From Pseudomaricurvus albidus (GTDB lineage Bacteria; Pseudomonadota; Gammaproteobacteria; Pseudomonadales; Cellvibrionaceae): a DNA stretch of 64,000 nucleotides. The notes under the pieces were generated by a model. The model was not told where the DNA came from and searched no databases. It was given only the letters and a program-made list of their open reading frames with translations. Positions within the stretch are counted from its first letter, which is position 1; every line of letters starts with the position of its first letter. A program made the translations under genes and the position numbers. The stretch spans positions 124,001-188,000 of the forward strand of contig NZ_JAHKRS010000006.1 of the NCBI RefSeq assembly GCF_018863235.1, written 5' to 3'. Shown here one piece after another: positions 9,160-18,128 of the stretch.

Positions 9160-9444
9160 TTACCAGCTGACGATGGGGTTCTTTTGTGCACAGAGCTCAA
9201 TAAAGTCTATGTAGCTGATGGGCTTAATGTGGCTGTTGTGAGGCAGAGTAATATCTTTTACGGCCAGATGTTCATCAAGGGCGTAGCAGTGGTGGGTGTT
9301 TGTCAGCAGTTTGCAGAAGCTTTCATCTGCAGCAGCTTCTACCGCATCTTCAATCAAAACAATCTCGTCGCTTTCAAGGCAGACGCCCAGGCATTTGGAG
9401 AAGCTGTCAGAATCAGGTTTTTGATTGAGAATGTGTAAAGTCAC
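9160..9444 (-). CDS. tusB: Sulfur relay protein TusB (DsrH-like)
   Basis: The 94-residue product starts MTLHILNQ and has LESDEIVLIEDAV, matching the small DsrH/TusB family in size and layout. TusB forms a heterohexamer with TusC and TusD that carries persulfide sulfur from IscS via TusA to TusE and MnmA for 2-thiolation of tRNA wobble uridine. It starts with GTG at 9444, 26 bp after tusC, and is the last gene of tusDCB. The usual fourth member, tusE, does not follow; the next 227 bp lead only to the divergent protease-fold gene. Confidence 0.88.
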   Translation of the reverse strand: MTLHILNQKPDSDSFSKCLGVCLESDEIVLIEDAVEAAADESFCKLLTNTHHCYALDEHLAVKDITLPHNSHIKPISYIDFIELCAQKNPIVSW

Positions 9445-9470
9445 TTTATGTGTCCTGAAGAAATGATGGG

Positions 9471-9803
9471 TTAGAAGTGCAGTACGGTATCTTGTGCCGT
9501 CAGAAGGGTGCCCATTGCCTGGTTGTCCAGTGGCATTGCAGAAATTGCCAGATGGGTCGCGGTAAGTTGGTGTTGTGAAAGTGCCTGCTCATCCACATAG
9601 ATGTTTTCTATGCCGTAGATGGCGAGATCCTTGAGAGATTGCTGGTTAATGTCAGTCTCAGGGGCGAGGTAAAGTACACCTTCTCCCTGAAACAGCAGGC
9701 TAACCTCTAATCCAAATACTGCGCTGGTCAATCCTGCATCGAGGCTCTCTTTAAGGTGAGAGGTATCAGCGGTTAGGCTGTTAATGATCAGCAAAAGCTT
9801 CAT
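9471..9803 (-). CDS. tusC: Sulfur relay protein TusC (DsrF-like)
   Basis: This 110-residue protein of the DsrE/F superfamily lies between tusD and tusB with gaps of 24 and 26 bp. The N-terminal strand MKLLLIINS and the segment LDAGLTSAVFGLEVSLLFQGEGVLYL (split here as two strands around AVFGLEVSL) match TusC, a structural subunit of the TusBCD hexamer. It lacks the reactive cysteine carried by TusD, consistent with that role. It is slightly shorter than E. coli TusC. Confidence 0.88.
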   Translation of the reverse strand: MKLLLIINSLTADTSHLKESLDAGLTSAVFGLEVSLLFQGEGVLYLAPETDINQQSLKDLAIYGIENIYVDEQALSQHQLTATHLAISAMPLDNQAMGTLLTAQDTVLHF

Positions 9804-9827
9804 GGGTATCTTGCCGCCTGTTTGGGG

Positions 9828-10247
9828 TTAACGAAAGGTGATGGTGCGGTCGCTATTGGCCATGGCGTCGACCAGTTGACCAAGTCCGGATAGCTGGAAG
9901 CCATCCAGAATGCCTCGGATTTCAGTCTTTGACTGTTGATTTCCGTCGCAAGCCGGATGATCCAGCTTTTCTTCCCTTGCTATACCACGTTCCAGAGCGG
10001 CTGTTACACAAACAACCATGTCCAGATCATGCTTGTGAGCCAGATCTGCCCATTGGCTTCCTGCGCCGGTCAGTTCTGCTGAGTGTGATTCCAGAGAGCC
10101 GTCTGCACAGGTATGGACACCATCGCCGTAAAAAAACACTCGGTAAAGCTCGTGTCCTTGCTCCAGAAGCGTTTGTGCGTAACGAAAGGGGGTCTGGTAT
10201 GCGAGCTGATCCTGTGGCGAGCTGTAGATTATCAGTGAGAATTTCAT
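9828..10247 (-). CDS. tusD: Sulfurtransferase TusD (DsrE-like)
   Basis: The 139-residue first gene of tusDCB. It starts MKFSLIIYSSP and has FRYAQTLLEQGHEL and VFFYGDGV. The sulfur-accepting cysteine is Cys80 in DMVVCVTAALERG, close to Cys78 of E. coli TusD. TusD takes sulfane sulfur from TusA and hands it to TusE. A terminator at 10346-10372 separates it from the upstream membrane-protein gene, so it likely has its own promoter in the 150-bp gap. The final acceptor MnmA is encoded at 22282-23418. Confidence 0.92.
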   Translation of the reverse strand: MKFSLIIYSSPQDQLAYQTPFRYAQTLLEQGHELYRVFFYGDGVHTCADGSLESHSAELTGAGSQWADLAHKHDLDMVVCVTAALERGIAREEKLDHPACDGNQQSKTEIRGILDGFQLSGLGQLVDAMANSDRTITFR

Positions 10248-10345
10248 GGCGGTTTGCAGGCTTGAGTAGATAGGGGGCAGGTCAGCGCCTGATATTAATG
10301 GCAGTATGGAAGAATCGCCCTTCGAAGGAAAGCGGACTCAACACG

Positions 10346-10372
10346 CATAAAAAAGCCCCTTAACGGGGCTTT
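10346..10372 (-). terminator. Terminator of the BAX-inhibitor-like gene
   Basis: On the minus strand AAAGCCCC (10372-10365) pairs with GGGGCTTT (10359-10352), and six T residues follow. It ends the gene at 10398-11078 and separates it from tusDCB. Confidence 0.88.
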
Positions 10373-10397
10373 AATGGATCCTGTTTCCTATTGCTTC

Positions 10398-11078
10398 TTA
10401 ATCGTTGCTGGTTGCACCGATCAGGTGAAGCAGACTGACGAACAGGTTGTAGATGTTCAGGTACAGTGACACGGTTGCCATAACGTAGTTGGTCTCGCCA
10501 CCGTTAATGATACGGCTGGTGTCGTACAGGATGAAGCCTGACATCAGGAACACGATGGCAGCACTCAGAGCCAAATGAACACCGGCAATATTAACACCAA
10601 AAAAGCCAGCCACCATCAGGGCCAGGGCACACAAAACAACCACGATCAGACCTGTTACCAGGAAGCCGCGCATAAAGCTGAAGTCTTTCTTGGTGGTCAG
10701 CACATAGCCTGACAGACCAAAGAAGACCAGCGCCGTACCGGCCAGAGCTTGCATGACAATCTGAGAGCCGTTGGACATGGCCAGGTAGTGGTTAATGGTT
10801 GGTCCTAATGACGCACCAAGAAGAGCGGTGAACCCGAAGACTACGTAAATTCCGTTGCTGGAGTTGGCTGCTTTGGGGAGTACAAACCAGATCAGAGCAA
10901 TAGCTGCCAGGTTCATCATCAAAGCGACGCCATGGCCCAGGCCGACAGCCATGGAAATGCCACAGGCAACAGCACTAACGCCCATAGTCATGGCGAGCAG
11001 CATGTACGTATTTTTCAAGACCTTGTTACTAGAGAGGCTGGACTCTGTCCGCGTCTGTGTGTTGTAGATCTCTTGCAT
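10398..11078 (-). CDS. yccA: BAX inhibitor-1/YccA-family membrane protein
   Basis: A 226-residue protein with about seven hydrophobic helices, ending in a helix with YLNIYNLFVSLLHLIG, typical of the bacterial BI-1/YccA family. E. coli YccA is a substrate and modulator of the membrane protease FtsH; other relatives act as ion channels. The ATG at 11078 is chosen because CGGAG lies seven bases upstream and the protein begins MQEIYNTQT; a longer upstream reading lacks a ribosome site. In Pseudomonas the same gene sits beside tusDCB-tusE. Confidence 0.88.
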   Translation of the reverse strand: MQEIYNTQTRTESSLSSNKVLKNTYMLLAMTMGVSAVACGISMAVGLGHGVALMMNLAAIALIWFVLPKAANSSNGIYVVFGFTALLGASLGPTINHYLAMSNGSQIVMQALAGTALVFFGLSGYVLTTKKDFSFMRGFLVTGLIVVVLCALALMVAGFFGVNIAGVHLALSAAIVFLMSGFILYDTSRIINGGETNYVMATVSLYLNIYNLFVSLLHLIGATSND

Positions 11079-11246
11079 GGTCAATCTCCGTTGAGGATGA
11101 ATTCCAGATAGTTTTGTTAATAATACAAAGCGTGTAGGCAAAATCAAGGTACTTAACACAACTATGCGAAATGCTTAAGTATTTGAATTTTAATAAAAAA
11201 TAATGAGATTTTGGCGAGAGGCCAGAAAGGAAAACAGGGAGAGAGA

Positions 11247-11334
11247 TGGCGGTGGGGCAGGGATTCGAACCCTGGGAGCTGTTACACTCAACGGTTTTCA
11301 AGACCGCCGCTTTCGACCACTCAGCCACCCCACC
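11247..11334 (-). tRNA. tRNA-Ser (anticodon TGA)
   Basis: The 88-nt minus-strand gene has acceptor arm GGTGGGG paired with CCCCACC, anticodon loop CTTGAAA giving TGA, a long class II variable arm, the T-loop GGTTCGAATCC, discriminator G and an encoded CCA. It would read UCA and, with wobble-base modification, other UCN codons. A long variable arm and G73 agree with serine identity. Confidence 0.96.
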
Positions 11335-11521
11335 GGAACGAAGCGAATTATACAGAGGTTTAACTTCACGGCAACCCGCTAAGCCATTATTTTTTAAGGA
11401 AAATGAATCTTTTCTGGAATTCTGGGCTGACTGCTTGGGTCTGTTGACTGAAGTGCATTCGCTGTGATCAGCGATTGAGCATTTAAGGGTGTTTACAGGG
11501 GGGAGGCAGGTGTTTCAGGCA

Positions 11522-11554
11522 CAAAAAAAGCCCCTGACTTTCGGCAGGGGCTTT
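11522..11554 (-). terminator. Terminator of rne
   Basis: On the minus strand AAAGCCCCTG (11554-11545) pairs with CAGGGGCTTT (11536-11527), followed by a run of T. It lies 53 bp after the rne stop. Confidence 0.9.
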
Positions 11555-11607
11555 CTGAGAGGCTTGGCCCGAAGGGGAAGACTTACCCCTTCTCAGACTT
11601 GTATCTC

Positions 11608-14600
11608 TTAGCCACGCTTGTGGCGTGGGTCATTAGCTGGACGAGCCAGCGGACGTGGGTTGTGTGCAATTTCCGCAGCCTTCGATGTGTCCAGTGGTGC
11701 ACTCAGGGAAACGTGCACTGTTTTGCTGCCAATTTCCAGGTTCACCACCGGGCGAGGGTTCAGTCGCGGATCGTTGCTGGCGCGGCTGTATGTTGCAGGC
11801 TTTTTGGGAGCTTCTGCAGTCTCGGATTTGGTGTTCTCTGCTACTGGAGCGGCATCTTCGGCAGGAGTCGCTACACTGGCTGCTGGTTTTTCAGCGGCAG
11901 GTGCCACAGGAGTTGCAGGTTTCACTTCTGCTTCTTCTGCTTCAGTGACAGTTTCCGGAGCCTCTTCAGCTGGTTGTGGAGCAACAGCCTCTGTTTCTGC
12001 TTCCTTGGCCGGGGCCGCTGGTTTTGCAGCTTCAGCAGGTTTTTCTGCAGTTGTTTGAGGTTGTTCAGACGCTGGAGCTTGCGGCTGCTCAGGCTTCACG
12101 GCTGCAGGTTTCTGCTGCTGTTCAGCTGGCTTCTGGGCCGTTTCCTGTGGTTTATCCGCTGGCGTGTCAGACTGTTCTTGGCTTGCAGCTTGCGCAGTAT
12201 CAGCAGCGGGCTGCTTTTGACTTTCGCCAGTATCCGCCGCTGAGTCTGTGAACTGAAAGCGACCTTGAGCAGTTTGTTGCTCTTTAGGGCTTTCTTTGGC
12301 TTTCACGTCTTCTGCGGGTTCAGCTTTAGGTTTTTCGCTCTCAGATGCTTTGGAGGGCGTATTATCCTCTGGCTTGCTTTCCTTTGGCTTGTTTTCAGCT
12401 TGAGGTTTGCGTGCCTTTACGTCTGCTTTTTGTTGCTTCTCGGCATCAATGGCATCACTGACCTGCTGATTCAGAGCTTCAACTTCTTTGTTCTCGGTGT
12501 TTTGAGAGTCTTCATTTTGAGCTTCTGCGTTATCACGACGGCCACGACGGCGAGGTTGTGGTTTGCCGCGCTTGTTGGCAGGGCGCTTGGATGGACGATC
12601 ATCATTGCTGGTATTTTCTGATGATTCTCCCTGGGTCTGTTGAGCTTGCGCTTCAGCTGGCTTGTCAGATTTCGGCTTGCGGCGACGATTGGGGCGCTCA
12701 CGACGCTGTTCACCCTGATCTTCCGGCTTGTTGCGACGGTTGTCATTGCTGCGCTTGTCGTTGCTACGGGCCTCGTCAGCGGAATTGTCACGGTTTTCTG
12801 CGCGACGATCATTGCGACGATTGTCGTTACGACCTTCGTTGCGGTTGTCAGAGCGATTGCCTTGTTCGTCGCGATTACGACGATTCCGGTTGCCGCCACG
12901 ACGGTTGCGTTGGTTGCGGTTACGCTGCTGTTGCTGACGTTTTTGGCGTCTTTCCTCTTCTTCCTTCTCGCGCGCCTTGGCTTCAGGGTCGCCAAAGATA
13001 GCGTGCATGATGCGAGTTAAGAGGCTTACAGGCTTGGGCTCTTCCTTCTCTGCAGGTGTTGGAGCCGGTGCCATTTCGGTAGGCTGCAGCTGCTGCACAA
13101 CAGGTTTTGGTGCCGGAGCGGCATCTGCTTTCGGTTTCAGGTCGTCTTCTGCGGTTTCTTCTGGAGCAGATACGATTTTGTAGCTGGTTTCCGAAGAGGC
13201 TTCGTCGTCACGCAGGCGATGAACTTCAAAGTGCGGCGTCATCATGTGCTCATTTGGCACGATCAGAACCCGGGTGTCGTTACGGGTCTCAATGCCGGAA
13301 ATGGTCTTGCGCTTCTCGTTAAGAAGGTAAGTGGCAACGGATACCGGGGTGATGGCCCGAATTTCGGCGCTGCGCTCTTTTTGCGCTTCTTCTTCAACAA
13401 GACGCAGAATGGACAGAGCGATGGATTTGGTGCTTCGAATGGTGCCTTGGCCGCTACAGCGGGGGCATACTTTCGAAGTGGTTTCTCCCAGTGATGGACG
13501 CAGGCGCTGACGAGACATTTCCAGCAGGCCAAAGCGGGAAATACGGCCAACCTGAACTCGTGCGCGGTCCATGGACAGCGCGTCGCGCATGCGGTTTTCC
13601 ACTTCGCGCTGGTTGCGTACTGGCTGCATGTCGATGAAGTCAATAACGACAAGGCCACCCATGTCGCGCAGACGAAGCTGGCGGGCAATTTCGTCGGCCG
13701 CTTCGAGGTTGGTGCGCAGGGCCGTTTCCTCGATGTCGCTGCCTTTTGTGGCGCGTGCCGAGTTGATGTCGATTGAAATCAGGGCTTCTGTGACGTCAAT
13801 AACGATTGAACCACCGGAAGGCAGTTTTACTTCGCGCTCGTAGGCGGTTTCGATCTGACTTTCGATCTGGTAGCGGTTAAACAGCGGGGTGTCGTCTTCG
13901 TAAAGTTTCACCTTGTTGCCGCTGCCAGGCATCATTTGAGCGATAAGAGCCTGTACCAGGTCATAGGATTCCTTGCGATCGACAATAATTTCACCAATGT
14001 CGAGGCGCAAATAGTCACGAATGGCGCGGTAGAGGACATTACTTTCCTGGAACAGGAATTCAGGAGCCGCAGACACTTCAGCGGCAGACTGAATGGAGGT
14101 CCAGAGTTTCAGCAGGTTGTCCAGATCCCACTGCAGCTCTTCTGCGCTGCGGCCAACGCCCGCGGTACGAACGATCACGCCCATACCGGAAGGCACCTCG
14201 ATTTTGCTCAGAGCATCGCGCAGTTCGGCACGATCTTCGCCATCAATGCGACGAGAGATGCCGCCTGCACGAGGGTTGTTGGGCATCAGCACCAGATAGC
14301 GACCGGCAAGACTGATGAAAGTGGTCAGAGCGGCACCCTTGTTGCCTCGCTCTTCTTTGTCTACCTGCACAACGATTTCCTGGCCTTCTTTGATCACATC
14401 CTTGATGCGGACACGACCATCGATTTCGCCGGGAGATTTGCTGAAGTATTGACGGGAGATTTCTTTGAGTGGGAGGAAGCCGTGGCGCTCAGCACCGTAA
14501 TCAACAAAGGCGGCTTCGAGGCTGGGCTCAATGCGGGTGATTTTACCTTTGTAGATGTTGGCTTTTTTCTGTTCGCGGGTACGGTTTTCAATATCAAGGT

Positions 14601-14676
14601 CATACAGCCATTGGCCGTCGACCAGTGCTACGCGCAACTCTTCGGGTTGAGTTGCATTGATTAACATTCTTTTCAT
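11608..14676 (-). CDS. rne: Ribonuclease E
   Basis: This 1022-residue endoribonuclease is close to E. coli RNase E in length. The catalytic half follows E. coli numbering exactly: S1 domain at about 36-118, catalytic Asp303 ([10 protein letters not shown]) and Asp346 (VVIDFIDM), and the zinc-link Cys404/Cys407 (CPRC). Residues from about 570 to 665 are extremely Arg/Asn-rich and should bind RNA. The next 300 residues are Glu/Ala/Pro/Gln-rich and disordered, as in a degradosome scaffold. The tail has two NDPR motifs ([10 protein letters not shown] and ANDPRHKRG). A long leader upstream fits autoregulation, as in E. coli. RraA, its known inhibitor, is encoded nearby. Confidence 0.97.
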   Translation of the reverse strand: MKRMLINATQPEELRVALVDGQWLYDLDIENRTREQKKANIYKGKITRIEPSLEAAFVDYGAERHGFLPLKEISRQYFSKSPGEIDGRVRIKDVIKEGQEIVVQVDKEERGNKGAALTTFISLAGRYLVLMPNNPRAGGISRRIDGEDRAELRDALSKIEVPSGMGVIVRTAGVGRSAEELQWDLDNLLKLWTSIQSAAEVSAAPEFLFQESNVLYRAIRDYLRLDIGEIIVDRKESYDLVQALIAQMMPGSGNKVKLYEDDTPLFNRYQIESQIETAYEREVKLPSGGSIVIDVTEALISIDINSARATKGSDIEETALRTNLEAADEIARQLRLRDMGGLVVIDFIDMQPVRNQREVENRMRDALSMDRARVQVGRISRFGLLEMSRQRLRPSLGETTSKVCPRCSGQGTIRSTKSIALSILRLVEEEAQKERSAEIRAITPVSVATYLLNEKRKTISGIETRNDTRVLIVPNEHMMTPHFEVHRLRDDEASSETSYKIVSAPEETAEDDLKPKADAAPAPKPVVQQLQPTEMAPAPTPAEKEEPKPVSLLTRIMHAIFGDPEAKAREKEEEERRQKRQQQQRNRNQRNRRGGNRNRRNRDEQGNRSDNRNEGRNDNRRNDRRAENRDNSADEARSNDKRSNDNRRNKPEDQGEQRRERPNRRRKPKSDKPAEAQAQQTQGESSENTSNDDRPSKRPANKRGKPQPRRRGRRDNAEAQNEDSQNTENKEVEALNQQVSDAIDAEKQQKADVKARKPQAENKPKESKPEDNTPSKASESEKPKAEPAEDVKAKESPKEQQTAQGRFQFTDSAADTGESQKQPAADTAQAASQEQSDTPADKPQETAQKPAEQQQKPAAVKPEQPQAPASEQPQTTAEKPAEAAKPAAPAKEAETEAVAPQPAEEAPETVTEAEEAEVKPATPVAPAAEKPAASVATPAEDAAPVAENTKSETAEAPKKPATYSRASNDPRLNPRPVVNLEIGSKTVHVSLSAPLDTSKAAEIAHNPRPLARPANDPRHKRG

Positions 14677-15496
14677 GTGTTACCTGAATGGTTAGCACAC
14701 AAAGAGAGGGTTTTCCGTTGCAGACAGTGGGAGATCAGCCTCGCGTTCACCAATCGCTGCCGGGTCAATTATTTGGTTTGACTGCCTTACTTGCCTGTTT
14801 GCGCGGGCGCATCAGGGAGTAGGTAGCCTTTCAAAGCAATGACACAGGCTCGAATGGTCGGCTGTTGGGTAATCAGTTCAATAAACAGTAAATTCAGCCG
14901 CTGACTTCCAAAAGGAAAGGCGTCTTGGTAATTGCTGTTTGTTGGCTTCCGTCACCATGGACTCTGTTTTTACTCAGGCTGACTTAAGCCGGAGTCTTGA
15001 ATGCAGGTGGTGTGAAAATGGCAGTGCGGAATTCAGGGCCGGTTAGGCTCCTGTCTGTTTGTTACCTTGCTACTGCTTAGCATCTTCAGATGCACCTGCA
15101 TCCGAATGAGTATCTCTTATTCACGATCTAATACGGATAACCCGCTACAATGTGAGCGGTTATCATCGGACACCCGAGGTGTAAGGCCAGTTTCTGCAGC
15201 CTTTTCATCGTCGTTGGTGTCGTTTGTTTTGTGGGGCTGATTGGAAGGGGGGTGATATCACCTGGCTTTTCGCGTTCCGACTTCCACTATCCAAGCCCTG
15301 TCCGTCAGCGGTATTTCCTAGCAACACGCCTTCTTTATGCGGTGTCCGGAAACCTGCCTGTGCAGACTGGTGGACTATAGCAATATTCTCCCGTCCCATC
15401 AAATAATGGCGGTATTTGACTGAACTTAAAGGATTTTTTAGGTGCTATATCACCAGGTTTACGGGTGGATTCCTCTAAAACAGGTATAATGCGCGC
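14677..15496. promoter_or_regulatory. Divergent rne-rluC intergenic region with long rne leader
   Basis: The 820-bp region has no credible coding frame. In E. coli rne has a structured leader of about 360 nt through which RNase E controls its own mRNA, and the size here allows a similar leader. An inverted repeat with one bulge, GATAACCCGCT and AGCGGTTATC, spans 15136-15164 and could be an operator or hairpin. The leader role is inferred from the family and from size, not from a recognised structure. Confidence 0.5.
15485..15490 (+). promoter_or_regulatory. Perfect -10 hexamer just before rluC
   Basis: TATAAT ends six bases before the rluC ATG. If it is the active -10, transcription would start at or next to the A of the ATG, giving a leaderless mRNA. 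The -35 side is weak and no TGn extension is present. No good Shine-Dalgarno precedes the ATG, and CAGG at 15481-15484 is twelve bases away. Confidence 0.45.
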
Positions 15497-16501
15497 ATGA
15501 AAAGAGACTCTGACACTTCGGTCACTCGTGGCCAAATACTTTCGCCCAAGGTTCAGTTTGTTGAGATAGACGACGATCGTGCTGGCCAGCGAATTGACAA
15601 CTTCTTGCTTGGGCAACTGAAAGGTGTACCCAAAAACCTGATTTACCGAATATTGCGCAAAGGTGAAGTTCGGGTCAATAAAGGCAGGATCAAAGCCGAA
15701 TACAAGCTTAAAGCCGGAGATATGGTGCGAATTCCACCGGTTCGGCTACCTGATACTAAAGAGCTGCCTAATGCCAGTGATCAGCTGAAAGACTTGCTGG
15801 CCGATTCCATCCTTTTTGAGAACAAGGGATTGATTATCCTTAATAAGCCATCCGGGCTGGCTGTTCATGGAGGCAGCGGGATCAATCTCGGTTTGATTGA
15901 GGTGTTACGTCAGATGCGTCCGGATGAGCGTCATCTTGAGTTGGTCCACCGACTGGATCGGGATACTTCTGGCTGCATCATGATCGCCAAAAAGCGCAGC
16001 ATGTTGCGTTATCTGCATCAGCAGCTCCGAGATGGACATATTCAGAAGTATTATCACGCACTTGTTGAGGGACGTTGGCCCAATCGGTGCCGCGAAGTCA
16101 GTGCTCCACTCAAAAAGAACGAACTGAGCAGTGGCGAAAGGATTGTAAGGGTTGATCCCGAGGGCAAACAGTCATTGACGCATTTCAAGGTGCTGAGACG
16201 CTATGTTGGCTCGACACTGGTTGAGGCAAAGCCGATTACCGGACGAACGCATCAGATTCGGGTTCATGCCCAGTATCAGGGGCATGGTCTCGTAGGTGAT
16301 CCCAAATACGGCAACGACGACTTCAACAAGGTCATGAAGGGCAAGGGATTTAATCGTCTGTTTCTGCATGCGGCGGCTTTATCCCTGCTGTTGCCGGATG
16401 AAACCAAAAAAATTCGGGTGGAAGCGCCTCTGGATGAGCGTCTGGCCAAGCCTTTGGCGCAGCTGGAGCCTGCCGATCCAGGCGGTGAAGCAGAGAGTTA
16501 A
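15497..16501 (+). CDS. rluC: 23S rRNA pseudouridine synthase RluC
   Basis: This 334-residue enzyme makes pseudouridine at 955, 2504 and 2580 (E. coli numbering) of 23S rRNA. The N-terminal S4-like domain has GQRIDNFLLGQLKGVPKNLI (30-49) and RKGEVRVNKGRIK, nearly identical to E. coli RluC. The catalytic aspartate is Asp154 in HRLDRDTSG, and GRTHQIRVH follows. It is divergent from rne and 30 bp ahead of a HAD phosphatase gene, as in Pseudomonas. The start is unusual because a TATAAT is almost adjacent. Confidence 0.96.
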   Translation: MKRDSDTSVTRGQILSPKVQFVEIDDDRAGQRIDNFLLGQLKGVPKNLIYRILRKGEVRVNKGRIKAEYKLKAGDMVRIPPVRLPDTKELPNASDQLKDLLADSILFENKGLIILNKPSGLAVHGGSGINLGLIEVLRQMRPDERHLELVHRLDRDTSGCIMIAKKRSMLRYLHQQLRDGHIQKYYHALVEGRWPNRCREVSAPLKKNELSSGERIVRVDPEGKQSLTHFKVLRRYVGSTLVEAKPITGRTHQIRVHAQYQGHGLVGDPKYGNDDFNKVMKGKGFNRLFLHAAALSLLLPDETKKIRVEAPLDERLAKPLAQLEPADPGGEAES

Positions 16502-16531
16502 TTGATTCCAGCATACTGATAGGAAGGGGCT

Positions 16532-17164
16532 ATGTTTTTTATTTTCGACTGGGATGGCACTCTTTGCGACTCGACGGCAAAAATCGTCAGTTGTATGCAC
16601 GAGGCTGCCAGGGCCCAGCGTCTGCCAGCCCTGACTGATGCTGAAGTGCAAAACATCATTGGTCTTGGCCTTCCAGAAGCTATTCAGACCTTGTATCCAG
16701 ACCTTGAATACGATGGTATTGAGGCCATGAGGCAGGCCTATGCAGATCATTTTATTGCCGCAGACAGTGAGCCCTCCCGGCTGTTTGACAACTCAGTGGA
16801 CACCCTCGAACAATTGTTGAGCAGTGGCCACCAGATCGCCGTCGCAACAGGTAAGAGTCGGGCAGGCCTGAATCGTGTGCTGGAATCGCTGGGCATGAAG
16901 GATGTTTTTCACGCAACTCGTTGCTCGGATGAAACGGCGTCCAAGCCGCACCCATTGATGCTTCATGAATTGTTGGCTGAGCTTAAGGTGCCGGTGGAGG
17001 AGGCAGTGATGATTGGTGATACCGAGTTTGATATGGAGATGGCACGTCGTGCGCAGATGCCACGTATTGCAGTGGATTACGGTGCGCACCATATTTCCAG
17101 GTTAACGCCCTATGAACCAGTGCTCTGTGCGTCAGATATTGGTGATATTCTTCGGCTGGTCTAA
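16532..17164 (+). CDS. HAD-family hydrolase (phosphoglycolate phosphatase-like)
   Basis: A 210-residue HAD hydrolase. Motif I is FDWDGTLCDS with nucleophile Asp6 and acid/base Asp8, motif II is VATGKSR, motif III includes KPHP, and motif IV is MIGDTEFDMEMA. An alpha-helical C1-type cap lies between motifs I and II, as in phosphoglycolate phosphatase and beta-phosphoglucomutase. The substrate is not determinable from sequence. It follows rluC by 30 bp with AGGAAGG before the ATG and is likely cotranscribed. The same pair is found in pseudomonads. Confidence 0.9.
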   Translation: MFFIFDWDGTLCDSTAKIVSCMHEAARAQRLPALTDAEVQNIIGLGLPEAIQTLYPDLEYDGIEAMRQAYADHFIAADSEPSRLFDNSVDTLEQLLSSGHQIAVATGKSRAGLNRVLESLGMKDVFHATRCSDETASKPHPLMLHELLAELKVPVEEAVMIGDTEFDMEMARRAQMPRIAVDYGAHHISRLTPYEPVLCASDIGDILRLV

Positions 17165-17196
17165 GCCGCCTGTGAGTTTGAAACGGTCAGCGGCTT
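17163..17196 (+). terminator. Probable terminator after the HAD gene
   Basis: AAGCCGC at 17163-17169 pairs with GCGGCTT at 17190-17196 across a 20-base loop, followed by CTTTCTATTTTC. It overlaps the last codons of the convergent gene. The long loop and broken T-run keep confidence modest. Confidence 0.5.
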
Positions 17197-18080
17197 CTTT
17201 CTATTTTCAGTTGTAAGTTCAGGCTCTCGGTGTTGTTGACGCTGTGACGCTCTGTAATCCCGCTTGACTGTGTATTGTTATCCTGCAGCAATGAACCCAA
17301 GTCTATCCATTGACCCAAAGGCGCAGTGATAGTGGATTGATAGCCCGCGGTATTGATTCTCGGGTTTTCTCTGCGGCCGTTATTTTCGACTGATTGCTTT
17401 TGTGTCGAGATCTCCAGCGTCGCGCTATTGTTACCACTTAATGTTGGAGTCACATAAAAGCCGGTCACCACTGGCTGGTAATGTTGTTCGACACTGCTCC
17501 CATAGCGGTCCTGATATCGGGTGAGCAATGGGATCTGTTGTCCGGTTTCTATATAGGCAGGGTAGCCTTCTACGGTGCTCAATTGTTGAGTTGTGCCGCT
17601 GTTGGCTCTGGTGCTGTATTGTCTCACGCTAACCGAGCTGCTGTGGTTTGAGCCGCTGGATTGTATGCGGCCCGAGCTGGAAGGCAGAGGCTTGCCATCC
17701 AGTGTAGTACGGCCAATTTTGATTCCGCCTCCCTGTGAATTGTTGTATTCATAATTGCCACCAATTGAGCGACTGCTCATATTGTTTTGTCCCTGTTGGC
17801 GCACGCTGATGCGGAACTGAGCAAGCGGCTGGTCCAATTGCTTGATTAAAGCTCTCAGTTGCTCCAGTTCGTGCGGGGCTGCGCGAATGATTAGCTGGTT
17901 ACCGCTGGCTGTCAGTTGAGAGCCCTGGCTGGCAACCCCCTGCAGTGCAGGTAGCAACAGCTCTGCCGGACGATGCTTCAGGGCAATGACTTCCAGTTTG
18001 CGGGAGTCCGCCAACGCACTGGTGGCCAGCATCAAAAGGCAGAAAAGGCAGGCGCAGACTTGAGACGTTATGGTTTTCAC
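17187..18080 (-). CDS. Exported protein with a secretin-type N-domain, no pore domain
   Basis: The 297-residue product has a Sec signal (about residues 1-24, ending ATSALA). A single secretin N1-like (NolW) domain follows at about 27-93, with RKLEVIALKHRPAELLLPAL and LIIRAAPHELEQLRALIKQL. The central part is rich in Ser, Gly, Asn and Gln. The C-terminal part (about 165-297) has alternating polar/hydrophobic strands that could resemble a shortened secretin beta domain, but full secretins are 500 residues or more. No secretion-system genes are adjacent. It may cap or assist a secretin encoded elsewhere; this is inference and the function is unknown. Confidence 0.65.
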   Translation of the reverse strand: MKTITSQVCACLFCLLMLATSALADSRKLEVIALKHRPAELLLPALQGVASQGSQLTASGNQLIIRAAPHELEQLRALIKQLDQPLAQFRISVRQQGQNNMSSRSIGGNYEYNNSQGGGIKIGRTTLDGKPLPSSSGRIQSSGSNHSSSVSVRQYSTRANSGTTQQLSTVEGYPAYIETGQQIPLLTRYQDRYGSSVEQHYQPVVTGFYVTPTLSGNNSATLEISTQKQSVENNGRRENPRINTAGYQSTITAPLGQWIDLGSLLQDNNTQSSGITERHSVNNTESLNLQLKIERSR

Positions 18081-18128
18081 ATCAGCTCCATCTTCAGGGG
18101 ATATAAATCTGTCTTGCAGGCCCTGATA

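Noticed and set aside
11599-12621. Long plus-strand frames rich in Cys, Phe, Ser and Arg opposite the rne tail
   Set aside because: They are antisense products of the Ala/Glu/Pro/Gln-rich scaffold region, have no ribosome sites and resemble no protein.
13936-14664. 242-codon plus-strand frame opposite the RNase E catalytic half
   Set aside because: Antisense to conserved S1 and catalytic residues, with no start signal.
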